Origin: Kitasatospora sp. NA04385
GTDB taxonomy: Bacteria > Actinomycetota > Actinomycetes > Streptomycetales > Streptomycetaceae
Direction: 5' to 3'
NCBI RefSeq assembly: GCF_013364235.1
Contig: NZ_CP054919.1
Location: forward strand, 5,726,049-5,790,048
Length of the DNA: 64,000 nt
Shown piece after piece: positions 23,096-31,703 of the stretch. The notes under the pieces are model-generated. The model worked only from the letters and a program-made list of their open reading frames with translations, was not told the origin of the DNA and searched no databases. Numbering within the stretch: the stretch's first letter is position 1; each line of letters begins with the position of its first letter. The translations under genes were made by a program, and so were the position numbers.

Positions 23096-26000
23096 CTACG
23101 GCGTCCGCACGCCGTACAGCTCGACGCCGGACAGCGCGTAGCCGTAGCGGGTGGCCCGGCCCACGCCCTGCACCCGCAGGTACTGCGCGCCCGGCGCGTC
23201 GAAGCGGACCGTCTCGGTGCCGCCCTGCCCGTTGCCCACCTCCGCGACGGTGGTCCACACCACGCCGTCGGCGGAGGCCTCCAGCCGGTACGCGGAGGCG
23301 TACGCCGCACCCCAGTGCAGCACCGCCGAACCCAGCCGGACCGGCTGCGGCAGCCGCAGCTGCACCCAGGCGGCGTCCTCGGCGGGCGAGCTCCAGGAGG
23401 TCTTCGGGTCGCCGTCGGCGACCGCCGCCGCCGGGGTCTTCGCGCTGTCGTCGCCCGAGGACGAGGCGGTCGCGGTCGGTGCCAGGTCCGGCCCGCCGGT
23501 CGGCGGCACCACGTGCACCAGCAGCTCCTGGCGGACGGTCAGCGCGCCCGCGGTGAACACCAGCGGCACCCGGTAGGTGCCCGACGGGGTGTCCGCGGCC
23601 GCCGTGACCCGCAGCGGCGCGCCCACCTGGCCGCCGCGCGGCACCGTCACCGCCGCGGCCGGGTCCACCGCCAGCCCCTTCGCCACCGCCGGGACCTCGG
23701 CCCGCAGGGCGCCGGTCAGCGCGTCCGGCCGCCCCGACTCCACGGTGGCCACGGCCTGCGCGGGCGCGGTCGCGCCCGCCACCACGTCCAGCGTCGGCTG
23801 GGCCAGCGTCAGCCGGGCCGCCGGGACGTCCGCCCACCACGGGATCACCTGGTTGACCACCGGCGCCTCGCCGCCCGGCCGCCACACCAGCCGCAGCGCC
23901 TCCACCGGCCCGCCGTCCGCCCGCAGCTCGTTGTAGCCCGGCCGCACCGGGCCCAGGTCGGCCCAGCTGCCGTCCGGGCGGCGCACCTGCGCGGTCGCCT
24001 CGGCCCGCACCGTCGGGTCGGTCAGCACGGTCAGCCGGTCCAGCGGCCGGGCCGAGCCCAGCTCCACCGTCAGCGGGGCGTCGCCCTCGACGGGCGGCGC
24101 GGCCGCCCGGAACGCCGAGTCCGGGTCGCCGGAGAGCACCGCGCCCGGCGAGGAGCCCGGCGCGGCGGGCGGCCCGGACACCGCGGTGTCCACCGCGTCC
24201 GGCGCGTCGGCGGTGAACTCCCGCACCGCGATCGCGGTCTGCTGCCCCGAGGTGGCGCGCAGCCGCACCGCCTTGGCGACCGCGCCGACCGGTGCGGTCG
24301 CGCTGATCGTCCGCTGCCCGTGCACGGTGGCCAGCCGCTGCCAGCCGCCGGTGCCGCTCCAGTACTCCAGCACCCCGTCGTGCAGGTAGTCGTCGGCCGC
24401 CGACCGGGCGTCCGGGTCGTCGCCCCAGCCGCCCATCAGCACCGTCACCGAGCCCAGCGGCTTCGGGGTGCCCAGGTCCAGGCCGAAGCTGTCGCCGACC
24501 TGCGGCGGCGCGGACGACCAGTAGAAGGTCTGCCCGGAGCCGTCCGCCATCAGCGCCGGGCCGTGGTCGTGCGCGGTGCCCAGGGTGGTGGTCGGGGCCG
24601 CCCCGGCGGTGATGCCCGACCAGGTGTCCGCGGACTTCGCCGCCCGCTCCAGGAACGCGTCCAGCACGCCCCGGCCCACCGTCACCGGGTTCTGCTCCAG
24701 CACCCCGCGCTGGCGCCCCAGCTCCAGCCGGGCCTGCCAGGCCGCGGTGCCGTCGCCGCCCTGCTGGGCCAGCAGCATGTCCACGGCCGCCCGGCCCGCC
24801 GAGCCGTACGCCGACAGCCGGGCCAGCCACGGCGCCGCGTCCTGCGCCAGCGGGTCGTCCGCCAGCGTCCTGGGCGCGTCCGCCATCACCGTGAACGCCT
24901 CGCGCAGCGGCTGCGCGGCCTCCCGCAGCCGGCCCGCGTCGGCCGGCGCGCCCGAGCCGGGCTCGGCCGCCGCCCAGAACCGCTCCACCAGCGGCGCCAG
25001 GTACGCGGACTCCTCGCCGCCCAGCGGCGAGGAGGCGCTGTTGCCCGCCAGCGCCGCCGCCGCGGCCTGCTGCGCGGGCCCCGCCGTCAGCAGCCGCAGC
25101 GCCGCGGCCAGCGACCGCTCCGGCTGGTAGCCGTCCGGCTGCCAGCCGAAGTCGGCGGCCGTCGCCAGCGGGATCCGGGACGCCACCGGCTGGCTCATCG
25201 CCGCCGTCAGCAGCACCGCCGAACGCCGCGCCACCTCGGCGTCCCGCCCGGCGTAGCCGCCCAGGAACAGCCGGTCCGGCGCCGAGTCGTTCACCGGGTA
25301 GTTGTCCATCGTCACCAGCGGGCGCCCGAACAGGGCCGCGGTGGAGTCGATCTGCTCGCCCGTCACCTGTTGGGGGATGGCCGAGCCGCCGCTCCACACC
25401 ACCCGCACCCCGTCCGGCAGCCCGGCCGCCAGCGCCGCCCGGTACGGCGACGTCCCCTGCTTCAGGTACTCGGTGGGCACCACCGACAGCGGCGCCAGGT
25501 CCGGGTGCTTCGCCAGCAGCTTCTGCCGCACCGAGGCGACCAGCGCGCTCTGCGCCCTGGCCGCCGCCACCGGCCCGGTGCCGAAGGTGCGCCGGTCCGC
25601 CCCGCAGTGCCACTCGTCGTACGACACGTCCAGGAAGTCCAGCTGGAACTCCCGCACGCCCAGCCCCCACAGCCCGTCCAGCTTGGCGGCCAGCGCGTCC
25701 GCGTCCTTGCCCGAGGAGAAGCAGAACGACTGCCCCGGCGCGATCGAGTACGCCACCGTCACGTGGTTGGCCCGGGCCCGCGCCGCCAGCTCGGCCAGCT
25801 CCGCCGCCTGCTGCTGCGGGTACGCCTCCCGCCAGCGCTGCGAGCGGTACGGGTCGCCGCCCGGCGCGTACAGGAAGTAGTCCTGCTTGGTGCGGCCCAG
25901 GAAGTCCACCGTCGCCAGCCGCTGCGCCGAGCTCCACGGCGCCCCGTAGAACGACTCCGCGGTGCCGCGCCGGGCCGCGCCCGACGGCCAGTCCCGCAGC

Positions 26001-26920
26001 AGCACGCCCGGGAACCCCTTGTCGCCCTCGCCGCCCTGGCCCTGCCCCGGGCCGACCGGGGCGAGCAGCTGCGCCAGGCTCTGCGCCGCGTAGAAGGTGC
26101 CCGCGCCGTCCGCGCCCGCCAGCACCACCGCGCCGTACGCGCCGCCCTCGGCCGGCAGCTGCCCGGACGCCAGCAGGTAGCCGCCGGAGGGCAGGCCCGC
26201 CAGCCCCGGCACCTCGGTGTCCTTCAGGCCGCCCGCCGCCGCGAGCTGCCGCAGCGCCCGGTCGGTCGCCCCGCCCGCGCCCTCGTACGGGCCGCCCACG
26301 TACACCACCAGCGAACCCGGCGCCGGGTGCTCGGGCGCCTGCGCCGAGGTCACCACCTGCACCGCGCCCGCCCGGGCCAGCAGCGCGCGCACCGCGTCCA
26401 CCGCCGGGCCGTCCGCGGAGTCCGCCAGCACCACCGTCACCTGCCGGGGCACCGCCACCGGCTTGCCGCCCGCCCGCAACTCCTGCGGGCGCGGGAAGAC
26501 CTGAGGGTCCGTCAGCGAACCCAGCGGCAGCGGGGCCGCCGCGGCGCCGACCGGTTCGGCGGTGTCCGGCACGGCGCTGCGCAGGCCCTGGTGGACGCTC
26601 GCCTCCGCGGCGAAGCCCGGGGCCGGGAGCACCAGCCCGCCGACCACCGCCGCCGCCGACAGCGTCGCCGCGACCCGCAGCGTGTTGCCCCGGCGGCCCG
26701 TGCGGCGCTCGGCCCGCACCGAGGCCAGCAGCGGCGCGGTGCCCTTGAGATCGGCGATGAGGCGGTCCGCGGCCTTCGGCGCCACCTGGCGCGCCGTCCG
26801 CGCCGCCGTCCGGCGGGCCGCCAGCGCGGCCGGGTGGTTCAGCACCTCGCGCAGCGCCGCGCTGCGCTCCAACCGCTGCCGCAGCCGCCGTCCGGCCGCC
26901 ACCGAAACCCGCGCCTGCAC
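23096..26920 (-). CDS. Exported GH84-like beta-N-acetylglucosaminidase with carbohydrate-binding/discoidin modules
   Basis: About 1274 residues from GTG 26920, which follows GAGGAGGC. Unusually, ~75 charged residues precede the export signal (LRVAATLSAAAVVGGLVLPA). Then come a GH20b-like domain (~115-280), a GH84 catalytic barrel (~285-600: RGTAESFYGAPWSSAQRLAT, KQDYFLYAPGGDPYRSQRWR, FQLDFLDVSYDEWHC, VVPTEYLKQG, DNYPVND), and at least two F5/8-type C-terminal modules, the last ending YALSGVELYGVRTP. It would remove GlcNAc from glycans outside the cell. Where GH84 enzymes carry adjacent catalytic Asp-Asp, this sequence reads D-F-L-D. Confidence 0.85.
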   Translation of the reverse strand: MQARVSVAAGRRLRQRLERSAALREVLNHPAALAARRTAARTARQVAPKAADRLIADLKGTAPLLASVRAERRTGRRGNTLRVAATLSAAAVVGGLVLPAPGFAAEASVHQGLRSAVPDTAEPVGAAAAPLPLGSLTDPQVFPRPQELRAGGKPVAVPRQVTVVLADSADGPAVDAVRALLARAGAVQVVTSAQAPEHPAPGSLVVYVGGPYEGAGGATDRALRQLAAAGGLKDTEVPGLAGLPSGGYLLASGQLPAEGGAYGAVVLAGADGAGTFYAAQSLAQLLAPVGPGQGQGGEGDKGFPGVLLRDWPSGAARRGTAESFYGAPWSSAQRLATVDFLGRTKQDYFLYAPGGDPYRSQRWREAYPQQQAAELAELAARARANHVTVAYSIAPGQSFCFSSGKDADALAAKLDGLWGLGVREFQLDFLDVSYDEWHCGADRRTFGTGPVAAARAQSALVASVRQKLLAKHPDLAPLSVVPTEYLKQGTSPYRAALAAGLPDGVRVVWSGGSAIPQQVTGEQIDSTAALFGRPLVTMDNYPVNDSAPDRLFLGGYAGRDAEVARRSAVLLTAAMSQPVASRIPLATAADFGWQPDGYQPERSLAAALRLLTAGPAQQAAAAALAGNSASSPLGGEESAYLAPLVERFWAAAEPGSGAPADAGRLREAAQPLREAFTVMADAPRTLADDPLAQDAAPWLARLSAYGSAGRAAVDMLLAQQGGDGTAAWQARLELGRQRGVLEQNPVTVGRGVLDAFLERAAKSADTWSGITAGAAPTTTLGTAHDHGPALMADGSGQTFYWSSAPPQVGDSFGLDLGTPKPLGSVTVLMGGWGDDPDARSAADDYLHDGVLEYWSGTGGWQRLATVHGQRTISATAPVGAVAKAVRLRATSGQQTAIAVREFTADAPDAVDTAVSGPPAAPGSSPGAVLSGDPDSAFRAAAPPVEGDAPLTVELGSARPLDRLTVLTDPTVRAEATAQVRRPDGSWADLGPVRPGYNELRADGGPVEALRLVWRPGGEAPVVNQVIPWWADVPAARLTLAQPTLDVVAGATAPAQAVATVESGRPDALTGALRAEVPAVAKGLAVDPAAAVTVPRGGQVGAPLRVTAAADTPSGTYRVPLVFTAGALTVRQELLVHVVPPTGGPDLAPTATASSSGDDSAKTPAAAVADGDPKTSWSSPAEDAAWVQLRLPQPVRLGSAVLHWGAAYASAYRLEASADGVVWTTVAEVGNGQGGTETVRFDAPGAQYLRVQGVGRATRYGYALSGVELYGVRTP

Positions 26921-27228
26921 CGGAGCCTCCTCGCCCGAAACGCCCAGCTCACCGGCCCCCCGCCGCTCCGGCCCGGCCCCCCGCGGCCACCCGGCCCGCC
27001 CACCCCACCAGCTACCCGCGCCGCTGTCAACGCCCCTGGCGGCTATGTCCGTTATCGACCGAAAAGGCCGGAGCCCCGGCGGCCCGCCGACCGGCCGCCG
27101 GGCCACGTTCACCCGACCGGTGCGGGGCGCGGGCCGTGTCGGTCGGGGTCGGGGGGCGGCGGCACGGGTAGGACTGTGCCTGTCGACGTTGTTGGCGTGG
27201 GGGAGTCCCCGAGGACGGAGCGCGCTGG
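26921..27228. other. Divergent intergenic region
   Basis: About 308 bp between the GH84 gene and malQ. A less GC-rich patch (GGCTATGTCCGTTATCGACC, ~27040-27060) could hold a minus-strand promoter. TAGGACT near 27165 could be the malQ -10 region. No convincing operator is seen. Confidence 0.35.
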
Positions 27229-29382
27229 GTGGCCGCATACCTTGACCGCGAGCAGGCCGGATCCGAGCAGGTGCCGGCGGAGGACAACCCGCCGGCCCCA
27301 CCGGAGTTGACCGCGCTCGCGCACGCGTACGGGGTGGACACCAGCTACGACGCCGGGTCCGGCCCGGTGCAGGTCGGGGCGCGGACGCTGACCGCCGTGC
27401 TGGCCGCGCTCGGGGTCGACGCCGGGACGCCGGAACTGGCCGCGAAGGCGCTGGAGCGGCACCGCGAGGAGGCCGCCCGGCGGCTGCTGCCGCCCACCGT
27501 GGTGGCCTGGCAGGGGCGGCGCACCGCGCTCGACCTGCCGGCGGGCGCGGAGGTCCGGATCGGGCTGGAACAGGGCGGCGAGGACTGGGAACCGACCGGC
27601 GAGCACGCGCACTGGCTGCCCGCCGACCTGCCCCCCGGCCGGCACGTCCTGACCGTCCGGGCGGACGGGCGCACCGCCCGCGCCGCGCTGGTGGTCGCCC
27701 CGCCGCGGATCCCCGAACCGCAGCAGCGCAGCTGGGGCTTCCTCGCCCAGCTCTACTCGGTGCTGAGCGAACGGTCCTGGGGCATGGGCGACTTGGCCGA
27801 TCTCGCGGAACTCGCCCAGTGGGCCGGCGCCGAACTCGGCGCGGGCTTCCTGCAGATCAACCCGCTGCACGCGGGCATGCCCGGCGCCCCCTCCGACCCG
27901 TCCCCGTACCGCCCGTCCTCGCGCCGCTTCGCCGACCCGGTGCACCTGCGGATCGAGGCCGTCCCCGAGTACGCCCGGCACGAGGAGGCCCGCGACCTCG
28001 CCCGCCGGGCCCGGCTGCTGCGCGAGGAGGTGCTGGAGCACGACGCCCTGATCGACCGGGACTCGGTGTGGTCGCTCAAGCGCCAGGCCCTGGAACTGCT
28101 GCACACCGTGCCCCGCGGGGTCGGCCGGGACGCCGCCTACCGGGCGTTCGTCCGGCGCGAGGGCGAGTGGCTGGAGCGGTACGCGGTGTGGAACGCGCTC
28201 GCCGAGGCGCACGGCGGCGGCTGGCACTCCTGGCCCAAGGGCCTGCGCCACCCCGGCAACCCGCAGGTGGCGGCGGCCAAGGCCGAGCTGAAGGACCGGA
28301 TCGAGTTCCACCGCTGGCTGGCCTGGCTGGTCGACGAGCAGTTGCACGCCGCCCAGCGCGCCGCGACCGACGCCGGCATGCCGATCGGCCTGATCCACGA
28401 CCTCGCGGTGGGCGTCCACCCCGACGGCGCCGACGCCTGGGCCCTGCAGGACGTGCTGGCCGCGGGCATCTCCACCGGCGCCCCGCCGGACGCGTTCAAC
28501 GCCCACGGCCAGGACTGGGGCCTGCCGCCCTGGCGGCCCGACGCCCTCGCCGAGGCCGGGTACGCCCCGTTCGCCGAGCTGATCCGGGCCTCCGCCCGGC
28601 ACGCCGGGGCGATCCGGATCGACCACGTGATGGGCCTGTTCCGGCTCTGGTGGGTGCCCGAGGGCGTCCGCCCCACCGAGGGCACCTACGTCCGCTACGA
28701 CGCCGAGGCGATGCTCGCCGTGCTCGCCCTGGAGGCCCACCGGGCCGGCACCGCCGTCATCGGCGAGGACCTCGGCACCGTCGAGCCCGGCGTGCGCGAA
28801 CGGCTCGCCGACCACGGCGTGCTCGGCACCTCCGTGCTCTGGTTCGAACGGGACTGGCAGGCCGGCGGCACCGTGCTGCCCCCCGAGCGCTGGCGCCCCG
28901 GCTGCCTGGCCACCCTCACCACCCACGACCTGCCCCCCACCGCCGCCCGGCTCACCGGCGAGCACGTCGAACTGCGCCACCGGCTCGGCCTGCTGGCCCG
29001 CCCGCTGGGCGAGGAGCAGGACGCCGCCGCCGCCGAACTCGCCGACTGGCGGCGCGAGCTCGTCCGGATCGGCCTGCTCGCCGAGGGCGAGCCCGCCACC
29101 CCCGAGGCGCTGTACGCCTACCTGCTGGCCACCCCCGCCAAGCTGGTCGGCGTCTGGCTCCCCGACGCCGTCGGCGACCCCCGCCCGCAGAACCTCCCCG
29201 GCACCTGGGACCAGTACCCCAACTGGCGCCTGCCGGTCGCCGACGCCACCGGCACCCCCCGCACCCTGGACGCGCTGGCCGCCGCCCCCGGCACCGCGGG
29301 CATCGCCGCCACCCTCGCCCCGCTGAACCCCCCGCCGCCGGGACACGCCGACAGGCGCACCCCGCCGGGCGCGACGGTGTAG
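27229..29382 (+). CDS. malQ: 4-alpha-glucanotransferase (amylomaltase)
   Basis: A 717-residue GH77 enzyme from GTG 27229. The catalytic barrel shows SWGMGDLADLAELAQWAG, FLQINPLHA, IGLIHDLAVGVHPDGADAW, AIRIDHVMGLFRLWWVP (nucleophile Asp in RIDHVMG), VIGEDLGTV (acid/base Glu) and TLTTHDLPPTA. About 160 residues precede it as an N-terminal beta domain, usual in actinobacterial MalQ. It transfers alpha-1,4-glucan segments between maltodextrins in the cytoplasm. It is a single gene, with a small membrane protein gene following. Confidence 0.95.
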   Translation: MAAYLDREQAGSEQVPAEDNPPAPPELTALAHAYGVDTSYDAGSGPVQVGARTLTAVLAALGVDAGTPELAAKALERHREEAARRLLPPTVVAWQGRRTALDLPAGAEVRIGLEQGGEDWEPTGEHAHWLPADLPPGRHVLTVRADGRTARAALVVAPPRIPEPQQRSWGFLAQLYSVLSERSWGMGDLADLAELAQWAGAELGAGFLQINPLHAGMPGAPSDPSPYRPSSRRFADPVHLRIEAVPEYARHEEARDLARRARLLREEVLEHDALIDRDSVWSLKRQALELLHTVPRGVGRDAAYRAFVRREGEWLERYAVWNALAEAHGGGWHSWPKGLRHPGNPQVAAAKAELKDRIEFHRWLAWLVDEQLHAAQRAATDAGMPIGLIHDLAVGVHPDGADAWALQDVLAAGISTGAPPDAFNAHGQDWGLPPWRPDALAEAGYAPFAELIRASARHAGAIRIDHVMGLFRLWWVPEGVRPTEGTYVRYDAEAMLAVLALEAHRAGTAVIGEDLGTVEPGVRERLADHGVLGTSVLWFERDWQAGGTVLPPERWRPGCLATLTTHDLPPTAARLTGEHVELRHRLGLLARPLGEEQDAAAAELADWRRELVRIGLLAEGEPATPEALYAYLLATPAKLVGVWLPDAVGDPRPQNLPGTWDQYPNWRLPVADATGTPRTLDALAAAPGTAGIAATLAPLNPPPPGHADRRTPPGATV

Positions 29383-29390
29383 GGGGCCGG

Positions 29391-29396
29391 TACCTT
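29391..29396 (+). promoter_or_regulatory. -10 box placed for a leaderless transcript
   Basis: TACCTT lies exactly seven bases before the GTG at 29404, which would then be the first codon of the mRNA. Confidence 0.5.
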
Positions 29397-29403
29397 GGGA
29401 AAC

Positions 29404-29625
29404 GTGGACAAGAGGAACGCAATGCGCGCCGGTGCGGTCACCGCGGCGGCCACGCTGATGATGCTGATGTCGTCGCCCGCCATGGCCAACGTGCGTGACG
29501 ACGGCGACAACCCGGGCTCCGGCCTGAGCGTCGGTCAGACCCTGGGTCTGTTCGTCGCCCTCCCGATCGTCGCCTTCGCGGTGATCGCCGGCCTCTGCAT
29601 GATCCCGGGCAGCAAGAAGAAGTAA
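29404..29625 (+). CDS. Small conserved Streptomyces membrane protein
   Basis: About 73 residues (VDKRNAMRAGAVTAAATLMM, LMSSPAMANVRDDGDNPGSG, LSVGQTLGLFVALPIVAFAV, IAGLCMIPGSKKK). A cleavable-looking signal ends at AMA, followed by an acidic Gly-rich loop, one membrane helix and a Lys-rich cytoplasmic end. I recall this family as conserved in Streptomyces after malQ-like genes, with unknown function. The GTG at 29404 suits a leaderless start; the ATG at 29422 has a GAGGAA site and is an alternative. Confidence 0.75.
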   Translation: MDKRNAMRAGAVTAAATLMMLMSSPAMANVRDDGDNPGSGLSVGQTLGLFVALPIVAFAVIAGLCMIPGSKKK

Positions 29626-29645
29626 CCGGGTCCCCGACCCGTACG

Positions 29646-29693
29646 GCGGCGACCGCCGGACCACCGGCACCCTGGCGGTCCGGCGGTCGCCGC
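29646..29693 (+). terminator. Hairpin terminator
   Basis: A perfect 17-bp stem, GCGGCGACCGCCGGACC with its complement, around a 14-base loop, directly after the small membrane protein gene. Confidence 0.75.
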
Positions 29694-29792
29694 CGCCTTC
29701 GCGCTCCCTCCCGCGCGGCGGTCGTGGCGGCGGGCCCGGCGGTGACGGAACATCAGCCGGAGCGAAGCCCACCTCCCGCCCCCGGAGCGCCG

Positions 29793-30509
29793 ATGTTCCG
29801 TCCCGCCCGCACCGCCGTCCTCGCCGCCGCCCTGCTGCCCGGCGCCGCCCTCGCCCTGCCCGCCGCCGCACCCGCGGCCGGGGCCGCCGGCCGGGTGCTC
29901 TGGGCCGCCGACACCGCGAAGGGCCCCGCCTCCTTCGCCGGCGTCCAGTGCGCGGCCGGGAACTTCGGCACCGTCCAGGACCCCGTCAAGGGCCGGGTCT
30001 GGCGCGCCCGCCAGGCCGCCGGCGAGGAGCGCTGCGAGGCGCTGGGCCCCGACCTGCGCGCCGGCGACACCGTCTACGTCGGCTGGTCCTCCCGGGTGCG
30101 GATCGGGGACGACCGGAGCCGCTACGTCTTCCAGCTCAAGTGCTCGCCCAGCGAGGGCACCGCCAACCACCCCGTCGAGATCGACGTCGCCGACGGCCGG
30201 ATCCGCCTCCAGGAGTGGGACACCGCGCACGTCGCCCACCCGCTCTGGAGCGCCCCCACCGCCGACGACCAGTGGCACGGCTACGTCCTCAAGCTGCGCC
30301 TCGGCCGCACCGACGGCACCGTCGACTTCTGGTTCGACGGCGTCAAGCAGACCTTCACCACCGGCTCCGGCACCTACACCGGCACCACCTGGGACGGCAC
30401 CCGCGACTACTTCAAGTGGGGCTCCTACCACCCCGCCCCGGCCGACGCCGTCCACACCTTCACCAGCCCGGCCGTCACCACCACCCTCGACCTGGCGAAG
30501 GGCCGTTGA
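29793..30509 (+). CDS. Secreted polysaccharide-lyase-like (heparinase I-type jelly-roll) protein
   Basis: A 238-residue secreted protein. The signal peptide is ~1-32 (TAVLAAALLPGAALALPAAA, then PAAGAAG). The mature domain has a concanavalin-like beta-sandwich pattern: VLWAADTAKGPASFAGVQC, VYVGWSSRVRI, YVFQLKCSPSEGTANHPVEI, WHGYVLKLRLGRTDGTVDFW, YFKWGSYHP. The last segments resemble bacterial polysaccharide lyases of the heparin lyase I/PL20-like fold. Cys residues at ~52, ~74 and ~122 may form disulphides. Substrate and activity cannot be told; it could be a binding protein only. Confidence 0.7.
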   Translation: MFRPARTAVLAAALLPGAALALPAAAPAAGAAGRVLWAADTAKGPASFAGVQCAAGNFGTVQDPVKGRVWRARQAAGEERCEALGPDLRAGDTVYVGWSSRVRIGDDRSRYVFQLKCSPSEGTANHPVEIDVADGRIRLQEWDTAHVAHPLWSAPTADDQWHGYVLKLRLGRTDGTVDFWFDGVKQTFTTGSGTYTGTTWDGTRDYFKWGSYHPAPADAVHTFTSPAVTTTLDLAKGR

Positions 30510-30516
30510 GGCCGCC

Positions 30517-31236
30517 CTACCCCCAGCCCGCCGTCGTCTCCTGCCGTCCGTCCGGGTGGATCGCCAGCGCCCGGACGCCCCGCGCGGCCAGCCAGTGCAG
30601 GCCCCTGGGGGCGCCCATCGCGAACGTCGCGGTGGCGAGGGCGTCGAGCCGGGCGAGGTGCGTGCCGACCAGGGTCAGGGAGGCGAAGGAGGCGGCGGGC
30701 AGGGCGGTGTGCGGATCGATGACGTGCGGGCCGCGCTCCGCGGTGCCGGAGGTGGCGACGGCCAGGTCGCGGCCGGTGACGACGCGGGCGACGGCCCCCG
30801 CGCGGTGCGGGTCGGCGATCCCGACCCGCCAGGGCCCGCCCGCGGTCTGGACGTCCCCGCCGCCGCTGACGCAGTGCTGGACCGAGCCGGACCGGCGCAG
30901 CGCCCGGGACGCCTCCTCGACCGCCCAGCCCTTGACGTAGCCGCCGGGGTCGAGCCGTCCGCCGGGCCGCGCGCTGAAGTAGCCGCCGGTCTCCGCGGCG
31001 AGCTCCGCGCAGCGCTCCAGCACCAGGCGGACCTCGGGGTCGGCCTCCGCGAGGGCGAGTTCCCCGCGCTCCAGCCGGCTGACCTCGCTCTGCGGCCGGT
31101 ACGTCGAGAACACCGCGTCGATCCGGTGCAGCCGCGCCACGATCCGCCGGATCGCCGGGCCGGTCTCCGGCCCCGGGTCGCGGACGGTGAAGGAGAAGAC
31201 CGTCCCCATCACGTGCTCGACGTGGCGGGCGCTCAC
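30517..31236 (-). CDS. apbE: FAD:protein FMN transferase
   Basis: About 239 residues from GTG 31236 (VSARHVEHVMGTVFSFTVRD). ApbE landmarks are MGTVFSF, the FAD-binding LDPGGYVKGWAVEEA, SGGGDVQTAG, and the metal/phosphate site VATSGTAERGPHVIDPHTA. ApbE moves FMN from FAD onto a Thr of a target protein. Its start overlaps the stop of the upstream FMN-binding protein by four bases (GTGA), and that protein carries a matching SGATYT acceptor site, so the target is almost certainly its neighbour. There is no clear signal peptide. Confidence 0.92.
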   Translation of the reverse strand: MSARHVEHVMGTVFSFTVRDPGPETGPAIRRIVARLHRIDAVFSTYRPQSEVSRLERGELALAEADPEVRLVLERCAELAAETGGYFSARPGGRLDPGGYVKGWAVEEASRALRRSGSVQHCVSGGGDVQTAGGPWRVGIADPHRAGAVARVVTGRDLAVATSGTAERGPHVIDPHTALPAASFASLTLVGTHLARLDALATATFAMGAPRGLHWLAARGVRALAIHPDGRQETTAGWG

Positions 31237-31691
31237 TTCCCTGCCCGGTCGAGCGCGCTCTGCAGGGAGCGGGTGTAGCCGTCGCTGGTGTACGTCGCCC
31301 CGGAGACGACGTCGATGTCGGCGCTCTGCGCGGCGATCGCCTCCCGGTTGAGGACGGGGATCGCGTACTCGTTGATCTCCTGGTCGCGGCGGTCGCGGGT
31401 GGGGTACTGGACCACGTCGATCTTGCTGATCCGCCCGCCGGTCACGGTGACCTCGACCTGCACCGGCCCGTACCTGGTGTCGACCGCGCTGCCGGTGAAG
31501 GTGCCGGTCGTCCCGTCGGCGGCCTGCGCGCCGGCCGCGGTGCCGGTGCCGGAGGTGCCGGAGGTGCCCGCCGCGCCGCCGCCGTTCGCGGAGGAGACGG
31601 CGTGCGCGGGGGCGGCGTCGTGCGGTTTGAGGGAGAGCAGCAGGACCACTCCGGCGGCGGTCGCGGAGGCGGTGATGACGGCGCGGCGCAT
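31233..31691 (-). CDS. Exported FMN-binding domain protein (probable ApbE substrate)
   Basis: A 152-residue protein with an N-terminal signal or anchor (MRRAVITASATAAGVVLLLS), a Gly/Thr/Ala linker and an FMN-binding domain: SAVDTRYGPVQVEVTVTGGR, VVQYPTRDRRDQEINEYAIP and VVSGATYTSDGYTRSLQSAL. The Thr in SGATYT is the expected covalent FMN site. It lies between a ferric-reductase-like gene (12 bp upstream) and apbE (overlapping), pointing to a membrane redox chain that passes electrons to or across the envelope. Confidence 0.92.
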   Translation of the reverse strand: MRRAVITASATAAGVVLLLSLKPHDAAPAHAVSSANGGGAAGTSGTSGTGTAAGAQAADGTTGTFTGSAVDTRYGPVQVEVTVTGGRISKIDVVQYPTRDRRDQEINEYAIPVLNREAIAAQSADIDVVSGATYTSDGYTRSLQSALDRAGK

Positions 31692-31703
31692 GGCGGGGTG
31701 CTC

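Noticed and set aside
22169..27310. A 1700-codon open frame on the plus strand opposite the GH84 gene, and many other long antisense frames
   Set aside because: In sequence this GC-rich, frames opposite real genes stay open by chance. Their products are Arg/Pro/Gly/His-rich with no recognisable domains, while the opposite strand encodes clear enzymes.
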